From Acidimicrobiaceae bacterium (GTDB lineage: Bacteria > Actinomycetota > Acidimicrobiia > Acidimicrobiales > RAAP-2), in the NCBI GenBank assembly GCA_003133665.1, contig PKYK01000034.1, positions 22,685-86,684 of the forward strand: DNA of 64,000 bases. The letters run 5' to 3'. The notes beneath the pieces are model-generated. The model saw only the letters and a program-made list of their open reading frames with translations, was not told the DNA's origin and ran no database searches. Positions 7,506 to 15,888 of the stretch are shown here, one piece after another; position 1 is the first letter of the stretch, and every line of letters begins with the position of its first letter. The position numbers and the translations under genes are program-made.

Positions 7506-9973
7506 CAGACAATGATGTTGACCAGGCGAGGGGGTCGAGCCACGACTCGCTTCGGTGTCGCGCCGGCCAGGACGGCGACGATGGTCGGGTCCGCCAGGGC
7601 CGCCGACTGCGCCCCGTCCTCGCTCAACCCCGGCGCCACTTCGAGTCGAGCGCGCACCTTGCCGTTGATCTCCACGACCATGGTGACCGTCGCCTCTCGC
7701 ACCAGCGCGGGATCGGCCACCGGCCACTGGTGGAGGTGCACCGACGCGTCGCCCGGGTGGCGTGACTCCCAGAGTTCTGCCGTGAGGTGCGGGGCCATGG
7801 GCGCCAGCAGCAGCAGCATCGTGTCGATGGCCTCATCGAGGGCCGCTCGCTCGGCGCCGTGGTCGCTGCGCGCCCACTTCGAGATCGTGTTCAACATCTC
7901 CATCAGCGCCGCCACGGCGGTGTTGTAACTCCAGCGCTCCAGGCCATCGGTCACCTTCACGATGGTGCGGTGCAACGCCTGGCGAACGGCGAGGTCGGCA
8001 TCATCGGGCGTCTCGTGGTAATTGACCTCGTCGTACTGCGCGAGACGGTAGACCCGGTCGAGGAACCGTCCGCAGCCCTCGATCACCTCCTCGGTCTGGT
8101 CGGTCCAGTCGACGTCGTCGGCGGGCGGGCCGACGAAGAGGTGGAAGATTCGCAGCCCGTCCGCGCCCACGGTCTCGTAGTACTTCTCGGGAGCGATCAG
8201 GTTGCCCTTGGATTTGGACATCTTCGAGCCCGACAGGCGGATCATGCCCTGGGTGAAGAGTCGGCGGAACGGCTCGCGCGGAAGCCCGGTGGCCAGGCCG
8301 ATGTCGACGAAGGCCTTCAGGTAGAAGCGGGCGTAGAGCAGGTGCAGGATCGCGTGCTCGATGCCACCGATGTACTGGTCGACCGGCATCCACTTGGCCG
8401 CCTCCACCGGGTCGAAGGGCACGTTCGGGGTGAAGGGATCGGCGTAGCGAAGGTAGTACCACGCCGAGTCGGTGAAGGTGTCCATCGTGTCGGCTTCGCG
8501 ACGGGCCGGCCCCCCGCACACCGGACAGGTCGTGTTGCGAAAGCCCTCGTGGGTGGCGAGCGGTGACTGCCCGCTCTTGTCCATCGTCACGTCGTCGGGG
8601 GCGAGGACCGGCAACTGGTCCGCGGGGACGGGCACCATTCCGTGGACGTCGCAGTAGATGATCGGGATCGGACAGCCCCAGAAGCGCTGGCGCGATACCA
8701 GCCAGTCGCGCAATCGATAGTTGACCTTGACGACGCCGGCGGCGTGCTCGGCGAGATACTCGGTCGCCTTCCGCTTGGCGTCGATGACGTTGAGCCCGTT
8801 CATGAAGCCCGAGTTGATGTGCGCGCCGTCGCCGGAGTAGGCCCCGCCATCGAAGTCAACCGGCGGCTGCGTGGTGCGCACGATCGGAAGACCGTGCACC
8901 GTGGCGAATGCGAAGTCGCGCTCATCCTCGGCGGGCACCGCCATGATCGCCCCCGTGCCGTAGGTCCCGAGCACGTAGTCGGCTACGTAGACCGGCACCG
9001 GCTGGTTGGTGAAGGGATTGATGACGAAGCTGCCCGTGAAGGCCCCGCGCTTTTCGAGACCGGCGCCACTGTCGGACGATGCGGTGCGTTCGAGCTCGCT
9101 CGCCGACGTCGCCCGTTCGACCAGAGCAGCCACGTGGGCGCGCTCCCCGTCGGTGGTCAGTTCTGCGAGCAAAGGATGCTCGGGCGCGACCACGGCGTAG
9201 GTCATCCCGAAGCCAGTGTCGGGTCGGGTGGTGAAGACGCGCAGCGCCTTGGCGCCGTCGTCGGCGAGCGGAAGATCGAACTCCACGCCCTCGGAGCGAC
9301 CGATCCAGTTGCGCTGCATGGTCTTGACGCGTTCGGGCCACTCGAGGGCGTCGATGTCGTTCAGGAGTTCCTCGGCGTAGTCGGTGATCTTGAAGAACCA
9401 CTGCTCGAGGTTCTTGCGCTCGACGAGGTCGCCGGAGCGTTCGCACGTGCCGTCCGCGAGCACCTGCTCGTTGGCGAGCACCGTCGCGCACCCGGGGCAC
9501 CAGTTGACCGGCGCCTCGGCGCGGTACGCGAGTCCGGCCTTCAGGAAGGCGAGGAAGATCGTCTGGGCGTACTTCATGTACTGCGGGTCGTGACTGTGCA
9601 CCTCTCGACGCCAGTCGTAGACCGCGCCGAGACGTCGCACCGATGACTTCAGCTCGGCCATGCGCGCATCGGTGAAGAGTCGCGGGTGGCTCCCGGCCTT
9701 GATGGCGGCGTTCTCCGCGGGCAGGCCGAACGAGTCGAACCCGAATGGCGACAGCACGGCCTTGCCGCGCATGGTCTGGTAGCGAACCACCAGGTCGCCG
9801 AAGGTGTAGTTGCGGATATGGCCCTGGTGGGCGGTGCCCGAGGGGTAGGGATACATGCACAGCGCGTAGAAGCGATCTCGGGGATCGTCGTTGTCGACCT
9901 CGTAGGTACCCTCGTCCAGCCAGCGCGCCTGCCACTTGGCTTCGACTTGGGCGACATTGAATGGGCGGGCCAT
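7505..9973 (-). CDS. leuS: Leucyl-tRNA synthetase
   Basis: Class I synthetase charging tRNA-Leu, 822 residues. The HIGH-type motif is HQGH in [17 protein letters not shown] (about residues 45-58) and the KMSKS loop is [11 protein letters not shown] (about residues 580-590). A CP1 editing domain with [11 protein letters not shown] (about 240) and two Cys-rich zinc knuckles (CPGC; CPVCGG) are visible. The start ATG is preceded by TAGAAT at a 6-base gap and no Shine-Dalgarno. Downstream it overlaps the YgjP-type gene. Confidence 0.98.
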   Translation of the reverse strand: MARPFNVAQVEAKWQARWLDEGTYEVDNDDPRDRFYALCMYPYPSGTAHQGHIRNYTFGDLVVRYQTMRGKAVLSPFGFDSFGLPAENAAIKAGSHPRLFTDARMAELKSSVRRLGAVYDWRREVHSHDPQYMKYAQTIFLAFLKAGLAYRAEAPVNWCPGCATVLANEQVLADGTCERSGDLVERKNLEQWFFKITDYAEELLNDIDALEWPERVKTMQRNWIGRSEGVEFDLPLADDGAKALRVFTTRPDTGFGMTYAVVAPEHPLLAELTTDGERAHVAALVERATSASELERTASSDSGAGLEKRGAFTGSFVINPFTNQPVPVYVADYVLGTYGTGAIMAVPAEDERDFAFATVHGLPIVRTTQPPVDFDGGAYSGDGAHINSGFMNGLNVIDAKRKATEYLAEHAAGVVKVNYRLRDWLVSRQRFWGCPIPIIYCDVHGMVPVPADQLPVLAPDDVTMDKSGQSPLATHEGFRNTTCPVCGGPARREADTMDTFTDSAWYYLRYADPFTPNVPFDPVEAAKWMPVDQYIGGIEHAILHLLYARFYLKAFVDIGLATGLPREPFRRLFTQGMIRLSGSKMSKSKGNLIAPEKYYETVGADGLRIFHLFVGPPADDVDWTDQTEEVIEGCGRFLDRVYRLAQYDEVNYHETPDDADLAVRQALHRTIVKVTDGLERWSYNTAVAALMEMLNTISKWARSDHGAERAALDEAIDTMLLLLAPMAPHLTAELWESRHPGDASVHLHQWPVADPALVREATVTMVVEINGKVRARLEVAPGLSEDGAQSAALADPTIVAVLAGATPKRVVARPPRLVNIIV

Positions 9974-9979
9974 TGCGAC

Positions 9980-9985
9980 ATTCTA
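9980..9985 (-). promoter_or_regulatory. -10 box of leuS
   Basis: TAGAAT on the minus strand, 6 bases before the leuS ATG. Confidence 0.5.
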
Positions 9986-10027
9986 GGGAACGCGCGTCGT
10001 AGTCTCGTTCTGAAAGCAGAGGTCGCG

Positions 10028-10729
10028 ATGTCCGAGCCCACCCTCATCCTCGTACACGGCGCCTGGCACGGCGCCTGGTGCTGGCGCGACCTGGGCGCCG
10101 AACTCGATCGGCGCGGGGTCGCGTGGCGCGCTTTGGACCTACCGAGCGCACACGACATTGGCGCGGGAACGAACGATCTCGAGTCCGATGCCGATGCGGT
10201 CGCCTCGGTCGCCGATGTCGAGGGCCCGGTCGTGCTCGTCGGGCACAGCTACGGTGGTGCGGTCATCAGCGAAGCCGCGTCGCGCGTGAACCAGCTCGCG
10301 GGCCTGGTCTACGTCGCCGCCCTCGTGCCCGGCCCCGGCCAGAGTGCCAGCCAAGCCTCGCGGGTGGTGAGGGTCCGAACGGTGTTGGACGAAGCCATGG
10401 AGGTGGACGGGCCGTTCCTGCGACTCGACAGCGATCGGGCCATCGCGGGGCTCTACCACGAGTGCTCGCCGGAGCAACAACAGTGGGCCGCTGGACTGCT
10501 CGGGCGGCAGACCCTGGCCAGTTTTCGAGGTGTACGCCGCGCTCCCGACACCGGAGCGCCGAGTCGCTATCTCCTCTGCCAACATGACCGAGCGCTTGAT
10601 CCATCGCTCCAGGAGCGCATGGCCGAGAACTGCGATGAAGTCACCGAACTCTCCAGTGATCACTCCCCGTTTCTGTCCCATCCGGCTGAATGCGCCGACG
10701 CAATTCTGGACTTCGCTAGAAAGGCCTGA
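10028..10729 (+). CDS. Alpha/beta hydrolase (esterase-like)
   Basis: 233 residues. Near the N-terminus is the oxyanion motif VHGAWHGAWCW, then the nucleophile elbow GHSYGG (Ser about residue 74) and a C-terminal DHSPFLSHP that supplies the catalytic His. This pattern is that of the small methylesterase/hydroxynitrile-lyase-like esterases. The start ATG at 10028 has a weak GAGGT a few bases upstream; the reading frame extends far upstream into leuS but without similarity. It ends 30 bases before the tRNA-Ala gene; no operon partner. Confidence 0.85.
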   Translation: MSEPTLILVHGAWHGAWCWRDLGAELDRRGVAWRALDLPSAHDIGAGTNDLESDADAVASVADVEGPVVLVGHSYGGAVISEAASRVNQLAGLVYVAALVPGPGQSASQASRVVRVRTVLDEAMEVDGPFLRLDSDRAIAGLYHECSPEQQQWAAGLLGRQTLASFRGVRRAPDTGAPSRYLLCQHDRALDPSLQERMAENCDEVTELSSDHSPFLSHPAECADAILDFARKA

Positions 10730-10759
10730 CGACCCAACTGCTAACATCGAGAAGCCTTT

Positions 10760-10835
10760 GGGGGTATAGCTCAGCTGGTAGAGCGCTTGACTGGCAGTCA
10801 AGAGGTCAGGGGTTCGAATCCCCTTACCTCCACCA
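10760..10835 (+). tRNA. tRNA-Ala (anticodon GGC), integration site
   Basis: 76 bases including an encoded CCA. Folds into a full cloverleaf: acceptor GGGGGTA/TACCTCC with the G3-U70 wobble that identifies alanine tRNAs, anticodon loop CTGGCAG, and T-arm AGGGG-TTCGAAT-CCCCT. Its 3' half from the anticodon loop onward is the attachment core of the neighbouring element and is repeated at 21225-21271. Confidence 0.97.
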
Positions 10836-10836
10836 A
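10790..10836 (+). repeat. attL core, 47 bp
   Basis: Identical at all 47 positions to 21225-21271. It spans the anticodon loop, T-arm, 3' acceptor strand and CCA of tRNA-Ala; flanking bases differ on both sides, which fixes the limits. Confidence 0.95.
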
Positions 10837-10893
10837 AGTTGGACCTAATTAGAGGCATCGGGGAACGAAACGGGAACGGAATTCCCCGCGCGG

Positions 10894-12033
10894 CTAGTTG
10901 AGCAGGCTCGCCGACAACGCCGCGCCGGCCTCTTCGGCCATTCCCGGCATCGTGTGCGCGTAAATCGCCAGCGTGATCGTCGGGGACGCGTGACCGAGCA
11001 TCTCTGACACGACCTTGACCGGGACGTTGGACGCCAGCATCAGAGACGCGGCCGTGTGCCTGCAGTCGTGCAATCGAATCCGTGGCAGTCCTGACGCCTT
11101 CACGGCGTCGTCGAACCAACCCGAAACGCTGTCGGGGTGAGAGGGGCGCCCGAGCTCGTCGGCCACCAGGTAGCCGGTCTCTTCGTACGCTCCGCCGGCC
11201 GACAGCTTCTCACGGCCCTGGCGGGCCTTGTGAGCTCGCAGGATCGGCGACAGGGACTCATCCAGGGGTACGGCCCGACGACCGGCCGCCGTCTTGGGCA
11301 CACCGTCAACAGCCTTGCCTGCCACTGTGACACGAGTTCGGTTGATTGTGATCGAACCGGTGTCGAGTCCCACGTCCTGCCACCGCAGTCCGCACAGCTC
11401 GCCGCGACGAAGGCCTCGAGTGAGCAACAGGGTCCACGCGAACGCCCTACGGTCGTCCTTGGTGAACTCGAGGAACTGGCGCGCCTCATCAGTTGTCCAG
11501 GCTCGCATGACCCGCGACGCCCCGCGGGGACGCTTCACGCCCGACACCGGGTTACGCGCGAGCAGATCGTTCTCGACGCCCCAGGCGCACGCGGCCTTCA
11601 AGATTCCGATCGTCAACTGGATTGACCTCGAGGAGAGACCGTCCCGGCCCGTCGACGTGGGAGTGGTCCGCAACGTGCGCACGAGTTCGTTGACTCGCTT
11701 CGCTGTCAACGACGACACCTTCACCGCGCCAATGTACGGGTTGATCCACGCTCTGACGACATTGCGGTATTGGTGTATTGTCGACGGCCGCAGATCTCTC
11801 GCCTCCATGGCCTCGAGCCAGTGCTCGACGAGCAGCTCGCTGACGGTGAGCGGCTTGTCTGCTCTCCACGACCCGTCCGCCATTCGTCCAAGGACGGTGT
11901 TCAGGTGTTCTCTCGCGTCCTTTTGCCTGCGAAAACCACCCTTGGAGAACTGACGCCGCTCCCCCGTTGCCGGATCGTCGATCGACCAGCGGGCGCACCA
12001 CGCGCCACCTCGCTTGAATGTTGAACCCTTCAT
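10894..12033 (-). CDS. int: Tyrosine recombinase (integrase)
   Basis: 379 residues. N-terminal Arm-binding segment (SWRADKPLTVSELLVEHW region and before), SAM-like core-binding domain (about 60-165) and a catalytic domain with Arg210 (LRRGEL), Lys247, His322-x-x-Arg325 (LHDCRHTAASL), His348 (MLGHAS) and the nucleophile Tyr358 (LAIYAH). All catalytic positions are present, so it should be active. It sits 58 bases from attL, the classic place for a tRNA-targeting integrase. ATG 12033 overlaps the TGA of the upstream HTH gene. Confidence 0.97.
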   Translation of the reverse strand: MKGSTFKRGGAWCARWSIDDPATGERRQFSKGGFRRQKDAREHLNTVLGRMADGSWRADKPLTVSELLVEHWLEAMEARDLRPSTIHQYRNVVRAWINPYIGAVKVSSLTAKRVNELVRTLRTTPTSTGRDGLSSRSIQLTIGILKAACAWGVENDLLARNPVSGVKRPRGASRVMRAWTTDEARQFLEFTKDDRRAFAWTLLLTRGLRRGELCGLRWQDVGLDTGSITINRTRVTVAGKAVDGVPKTAAGRRAVPLDESLSPILRAHKARQGREKLSAGGAYEETGYLVADELGRPSHPDSVSGWFDDAVKASGLPRIRLHDCRHTAASLMLASNVPVKVVSEMLGHASPTITLAIYAHTMPGMAEEAGAALSASLLN

Positions 12034-12596
12034 CAGCCCCCCGCTCTTCCTGGTCCTTCAGAAGCGCCAAGAAAGCCCTTCTCCCTCGCGAGCGACACCC
12101 AGCGTCCCGCCGTCGATCTCGAAAGTCCTACCGCCGACTCAATGGACTTGGTTGGCGATTCGCCGAGAACAAGAGCCGTCCGGTATGCACGAGCGACCCA
12201 TTCGAGTGCTTCGTCAGTAGGCCCGCTCGATCGAAGTTTCTCCGCCGTTGCTTTGGTGAGACGGCGATCGCTAAGACCGATGCTCGTTCCAGAGCTGTTG
12301 TCGATCGAAAGGCAACTTTGCGCCGCGATGAATCGAATAAGACGCGCAACCGGGACACCTCGAATTGCCTCGCTGGTCACAGGTGCACCGCCGGCGCGCT
12401 GAGTGACCTTCAACGATTCGCACACGAACCGTCCAGCGCTATTTCGAGTCGCCGGAAGTGCGACGATCTCGATCTCGACATCGAAACCGCTCACATCCTC
12501 GACGATCCATTTGGACGGTGACATTGCGGCGATGCCCGGCGCAATCTTCACTGGCAGCGACGCACCAAGGACTTCGACGGTTCGAAACTTGGTCAT
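12033..12596 (-). CDS. HTH protein upstream of integrase (possible repressor)
   Basis: 187 residues. The N-terminal 100 residues are a beta-rich region without a known match; the C-terminus holds a helix-turn-helix (TKSIESAVGLSRSTAGRWVSLAREKGFLG, about 150-178). Proteins of this layout are frequent next to integrases of actinobacterial integrative elements. The ATG at 12596 has AGGA at a good distance; an ATG five codons earlier is possible. It is divergent from the 59-residue HTH gene, so it may control the shared intergenic region. Role as repressor is inference. Confidence 0.75.
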   Translation of the reverse strand: MTKFRTVEVLGASLPVKIAPGIAAMSPSKWIVEDVSGFDVEIEIVALPATRNSAGRFVCESLKVTQRAGGAPVTSEAIRGVPVARLIRFIAAQSCLSIDNSSGTSIGLSDRRLTKATAEKLRSSGPTDEALEWVARAYRTALVLGESPTKSIESAVGLSRSTAGRWVSLAREKGFLGASEGPGRAGG

Positions 12597-12687
12597 CAAG
12601 CATCCTGTCATGAATCGGTTTTCTCTGTCAAGACTATGCTATGGTATGGTTCAGCAGAACCAACCGACTAAGAGCAAAGGAATCCTG
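12597..12687. promoter_or_regulatory. Divergent control region of the element
   Basis: 91 bases separate the leftward HTH-integrase unit from the rightward operon. Several overlapping TATGnT hexamers (12635-12650) could be rightward -10 boxes and a TTGACA (minus strand, 12631-12626) a leftward -35 box. The exact promoters are not resolvable by eye. Confidence 0.4.
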
Positions 12688-12867
12688 GTGACACTCATTG
12701 CAAGCGAAAAGTGGCTCACACCAATTGAGCTCTCCGAGATGCTTCAGATTCCCCTCGACACGCTCTATCAGTGGCGAAACCGTAAATTCGGGCCGCGCGC
12801 CTACAAGATTGGCCGGCACCTTCGATACCGAGAGAGCCAGGTGATCGCATGGGCGGAGTCTCAGTGA
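12688..12867 (+). CDS. Small HTH protein (AlpA/excisionase-like), first of pair
   Basis: 59 residues, almost wholly one winged-HTH of the excisionase/MerR kind: WLTPIELSEMLQIPLDTLYQWRNRKFGPRAYKIGRHLRYRESQVIAWAES. GTG 12688 is chosen because AAAGGA lies six bases upstream; an in-frame ATG at 12646 lacks such a site. Likely excisionase or transcriptional switch for the element. It overlaps the next gene by GTGA. Confidence 0.8.
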   Translation: MTLIASEKWLTPIELSEMLQIPLDTLYQWRNRKFGPRAYKIGRHLRYRESQVIAWAESQ

Positions 12868-13043
12868 CCTGCCGGACCTACACGGTCGCTGAAGTCAGCG
12901 AACTCTCGGGCCTGTCAAGTTGGAGCGTTTACGCCCACCTAAAAGATAAATCGTTCCCCGTCGCGCCAATTCGCGTCGGGGCGCGGATCCTCTTTTCAAG
13001 AGTCTTGATCGACGCGGCCTTCCCAATTGAACGCGTGTCATGA
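12864..13043 (+). CDS. Small HTH protein, second of pair
   Basis: 59 residues: YTVAEVSELSGLSSWSVYAHLKDKSFPVAPIRVGARILFSRVLIDAAF, again a compact winged HTH of the excisionase/helix_turn_helix_17 kind. GTG 12864 overlaps the previous TGA; GGAG lies eight bases upstream. Two different HTH micro-proteins of equal length in tandem suggest that one is the excisionase and the other a transcription activator or repressor. Confidence 0.72.
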   Translation: MTCRTYTVAEVSELSGLSSWSVYAHLKDKSFPVAPIRVGARILFSRVLIDAAFPIERVS

Positions 13044-13330
13044 TCACGCCGCTCACGATCGAAGAAGCGCGCGCCACGCTCAAGAGCACGCCCGTGCCCG
13101 ACCAGTTCGCTCACTCATGGGCGAGCGAGGCCCATCGCGCCAGGGCCGCAGCGGCCTACCTGATTTCCGAATTCGGATTTAGCGCCGAGCAGATCGTCGA
13201 CGCGATGACGGCGGCGGCGGTTGAAACTTGCCCGCGTCTGACGAACCCTCGCGCGTCGGTCGAGGCTGGAATCGCAGATGGCCTCGAGCGATGCCTGCAC
13301 GCAGAGTCGATTGTCAAGGGGGTCTCATGA
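13040..13330 (+). CDS. Hypothetical protein, 96 residues
   Basis: Not recognised. A soluble, largely helical protein (PLTIEEARATL..., then EFGFSAEQIVDAMTAAAVETCP). It overlaps both neighbours by ATGA, so it is surely translated as part of the operon between the HTH pair and the replication-initiator-like gene. The position suggests a regulatory or replication accessory role, but nothing in the sequence proves it. Confidence 0.65.
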   Translation: MITPLTIEEARATLKSTPVPDQFAHSWASEAHRARAAAAYLISEFGFSAEQIVDAMTAAAVETCPRLTNPRASVEAGIADGLERCLHAESIVKGVS

Positions 13331-14187
13331 GTGTTCACGTGATGGTCGCCATCTTCGACGCTACCGGGTTAACTTCGACAGAGAAACTCGTCGCGCTGGC
13401 GTACGCAGAACACGGCCATGATGACGGGACTGAGGCGCGCGCCGGAATCGCCCGAATTTGCCAGTACACGGCGTTGACAAGGCGCACTGTCCAAACAACA
13501 CTCCGCTCGCTCGTCAAGAAGGGGGTGCTGGAAGTTGAAAAGCCAGCGACGAATAAGTGGCCCACTGTCTACCGGTTTCTGCTCTCGCCGGATAGGAAGT
13601 CACTGGCGATTAGTGGGGGCGCAATCACTGCGCCTCAAGAATCTGGAGGTGCAACTGACGACGCTGGAGGTGCAACTGACGACGCTGGAGGCGCAACTGA
13701 CGACATCTTGGGGCGCGAGAGCTTCGCCCAAACCGTTAAAGAACCGTCATATGAACCGTCAGTAAGAACCGTGTCCAACGTCGACGTGTCGACGACGCTC
13801 ATCGAAGCCGAAAAGCTCTGCTCGATCCTCCAGGGCCATGTCATCGCCAATGGCTTCAAACCATTCACCGAGGGGAAGTCATCACTCGGTGCGATGGAGC
13901 GCCTTCTTCGCATTGATGATCGAACGTTCGCTCAGGTGAAATACATCATCGAGTGGTGTCAGAAGGATGAATTCTGGCTCGTCAACATTCGCTCGCCCCA
14001 GAAGCTCCGGGACAAGTTCGACACACTGCTCGGTCAGGCCCTCAAGGGCAAGCGCGGTGTGATCAAGTTTCTGGACAACGACTTCGAAGCGTCACCACTA
14101 TGGGACGGTCCAATCGAAGATTTGAAGCCGCTTAGTGATGACGAAAAGATGGCGGCAGTTCATGCGACCTTTGCGAGCGCCTCCTGA
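13327..14187 (+). CDS. Replication-initiator-like phage protein (HTH plus phage replisome C-domain)
   Basis: 286 residues. The N-terminal 95 residues form a winged HTH typical of phage replication proteins (GLTSTEKLVALAYAEHG..., GIARICQYTALTRRTVQTTLRSLVKKGVLE). A flexible linker follows, made of a three-fold DNA tandem repeat giving GGATDDA units. The C-terminal region carries the FWLVNIRSPQKLRDKFDTLLGQ pattern common to phage replisome organisers and DnaT/O-like proteins, which recruit the host helicase. So the element probably replicates after excision. Start ATG overlaps the previous TGA; the 3' end overlaps a possible 60-residue frame. Confidence 0.75.
   Translation: MSVHVMVAIFDATGLTSTEKLVALAYAEHGHDDGTEARAGIARICQYTALTRRTVQTTLRSLVKKGVLEVEKPATNKWPTVYRFLLSPDRKSLAISGGAITAPQESGGATDDAGGATDDAGGATDDILGRESFAQTVKEPSYEPSVRTVSNVDVSTTLIEAEKLCSILQGHVIANGFKPFTEGKSSLGAMERLLRIDDRTFAQVKYIIEWCQKDEFWLVNIRSPQKLRDKFDTLLGQALKGKRGVIKFLDNDFEASPLWDGPIEDLKPLSDDEKMAAVHATFASAS
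13643..13705 (+). repeat. Three 21-bp tandem repeats in the linker of the replication gene
   Basis: Units at 13643-13663, 13664-13684 and 13685-13705; the first two identical, the third with two changes. Each codes seven residues, so copy changes keep the frame. Such in-gene iterons could also be binding sites for the initiator, as in phage origins; this is a guess. Confidence 0.9.
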
Positions 14188-14369
14188 TGAAGCGAGGTCT
14201 CTTCGTGAGCAAGTCAAGTGTCAATAGTTCTCGAGGCGGCGTCAGCGCGTTCCTCGCGTTGTCGTCCTGCGCCCTGTCATCGCGGCGGTCGTTAAACGGC
14301 GTACTGAGCGCCGAAGGTCGACCGACGCCGCCTCGATTCACTACAACAACGAAAGAGGCACTGACGTGA
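14187..14369 (+). CDS. Possible 60-residue coupling ORF
   Basis: Opens with an ATG sharing one base with the preceding TGA and closes with a TGA inside the next GTG, so both ends fit translational coupling. The product is Ser/Arg-rich with a short hydrophobic stretch (VSAFLALSSCALSS) and no recognisable domain. The following gene has its own AGAGG site, so this frame may be chance. Confidence 0.3.
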   Translation: MKRGLFVSKSSVNSSRGGVSAFLALSSCALSSRRSLNGVLSAEGRPTPPRFTTTTKEALT

Positions 14370-14854
14370 GTTCAGAGGACAAGTACACCTACGCGAACGT
14401 TCGCTCGAGGATCGCCGAGAAGATGAGAGAGAACGCGCGCATGGTTCTAAGCCAAGGCGTCGACGAGCAAGGAATGCCTCGGAACGTGGGACAGGCCCCA
14501 AACGTCACCGCATTGGCCGACGGGACGACGCTCGAGCAGCCGACGATGGCCGAAGCACTATTTGCAGCGACTTCAACTCTCGGGGTCAATCTCGAGGGAT
14601 TGATGGACAGTCGGAAGTTCGTCGAGCAGCTCGTGGCGATCGATGAATCTGACACCGCCTCAGTGTCGACCTTGGTCAGTGAAACTCTGGCGGCAAATCC
14701 TCACCTGGCGATTGCGGTGCCACGGATGAAGCCCAACCGAGCCCAGGGATCGTCGGCGATTCCAGTTCCAGCGAAGCCCAAGACAATGAAGGAACAGCTG
14801 AGCGACATGCTGAATCGGTCGTCGCCCGTCGACCGCGCTTCACGAATTATCTAG
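14366..14854 (+). CDS. Hypothetical protein, 162 residues
   Basis: Not recognised. Soluble, with a helical N-terminus (YTYANVRSRIAEKMRENARMVL), a middle section GTTLEQPTMAEALFAATSTLGVNLEGLMDSRKFVEQL and a Pro-rich, basic C-terminus ending MKEQLSDMLNRSS. GTG start with AGAGG nine bases upstream. Its place between replication and packaging genes would fit a morphogenesis or DNA-binding function, but this is not shown. Confidence 0.65.
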   Translation: MSSEDKYTYANVRSRIAEKMRENARMVLSQGVDEQGMPRNVGQAPNVTALADGTTLEQPTMAEALFAATSTLGVNLEGLMDSRKFVEQLVAIDESDTASVSTLVSETLAANPHLAIAVPRMKPNRAQGSSAIPVPAKPKTMKEQLSDMLNRSSPVDRASRII

Positions 14855-14884
14855 TCCAACATCAATTCACAGAAAAGGAAATTT

Positions 14885-15442
14885 ATGGACAACAGCAACC
14901 AAACGCAAGACACGACTCTAAGTCGCGATATCGGCGAGCTCATCGACGGCGGAGTCGCACGGCGCGAAGCAGAGCGAGCCGCATTGCGTCCGCACGTAGA
15001 ACCGGTCATTGAGCCAGGTCCGACACCAGAGGAACTCGCCGCCCGAGACCTGAAGGAACGCCGTGAGGCGGCTGGCGTTGAGGCGTACAAGGCGACTATC
15101 AGCACCGCGTGCGAGAAGTTGAGCGAGGACTACAGCAAGACGGATGAGGCATTCAAGGTCTGCGCCGCCGATCCCGGTTCGACCCTCGACGAGCTGTTTG
15201 CGGGGTGGTCGGCGCTGCGAGATGCCCGAGCGTCGTACGCGCAGGCCTGCGAGCTGCGCAACGCCACCAACCCGAATGACCACCCAATCGGCGCCGGAAC
15301 TCCAATCCCCCTGCTTTTTAGCGAGGTTGAAGAACAGGTTCTATCGTTCCGCGCCAAGAACGTCGCCAACGCCACGGTGAACGCGGCAGCGCAGACCGCC
15401 GAGGACGCGCGCGCCGATGCGGCGAGAAAGATCACGAAGTAG
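14885..15442 (+). CDS. Hypothetical protein, 185 residues, helical
   Basis: Not recognised. Strong AAAGGA site eight bases before the ATG. The product is acidic and strongly helical (LIDGGVARREAERAALRPHVEP; ELAARDLKERREAAGVEAYKATI) with a C-terminal Ala-rich helix, reminiscent in composition of phage scaffolding or head-tail accessory proteins, but no motif confirms that. It starts a new translation block in the operon. Confidence 0.68.
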   Translation: MDNSNQTQDTTLSRDIGELIDGGVARREAERAALRPHVEPVIEPGPTPEELAARDLKERREAAGVEAYKATISTACEKLSEDYSKTDEAFKVCAADPGSTLDELFAGWSALRDARASYAQACELRNATNPNDHPIGAGTPIPLLFSEVEEQVLSFRAKNVANATVNAAAQTAEDARADAARKITK

Positions 15443-15478
15443 TCGCGATTGCCTCGTCGACAACTTCCGGGACCACTC

Positions 15479-15592
15479 ATGAAGACTCGTTACTACCTCA
15501 CCAAGTGCGCCCTCTGCAACCACCGCGAACGGCTCCGCAACAACGGCTACCTCTGGGCCTACATCTGCAGCGACTGTCGAGACGACCAATGA
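15479..15592 (+). CDS. 37-residue zinc-ribbon micro-protein
   Basis: Very short frame with two CxxC pairs: KCALCNHRERLRNNGYLWAYICSDCRDD. The 17-residue spacing between pairs is that of a zinc ribbon/knuckle. ATG at 15479; the TGA overlaps the next ATG (ATGA), which supports translation. Similar Cys4 micro-proteins occur near packaging genes of actinobacteriophages; binding of nucleic acid is likely but inferred. Confidence 0.6.
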   Translation: MKTRYYLTKCALCNHRERLRNNGYLWAYICSDCRDDQ

Positions 15593-15888
15593 GCAGCACC
15601 ACCACCGTCATAATCGGCAGCAACGGCGACGGCAAGGTTCTAGCGGACGCGCCGAACCAGTCACCCAGTCAATGGGGGGAGGGAGCGGCTCAGGTCGTTC
15701 GCCCTCGCGCAGCGGGGCGCCGTGGTGCCGGCGTGTCACACCCCACAACTACGTTCGCCAATACGCGATCGAAGCAGAGTCGAGGCCTCGATATCTCCCC
15801 CACCCCCATCGAAACTTCTCGCGTACGGTATTGCGAACGACAAGCGCGCATATCTGAAACGCTCCTTAGGGGGCGGGGCTACGAATGA
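15589..15888 (+). CDS. Hypothetical protein, 99 residues
   Basis: Not recognised. Begins MSSTTTVIIGSNGDGKVL and becomes basic and Ser/Thr/Arg-rich toward the C-terminus (RVRYCERQARISETLLRGRGYE). It is linked by ATGA overlaps to both the zinc-ribbon micro-protein and the small terminase gene, which is the main evidence that it is translated. Composition is poor in hydrophobic core residues, so it may be partly disordered or DNA-binding. Confidence 0.5.
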   Translation: MSSTTTVIIGSNGDGKVLADAPNQSPSQWGEGAAQVVRPRAAGRRGAGVSHPTTTFANTRSKQSRGLDISPTPIETSRVRYCERQARISETLLRGRGYE

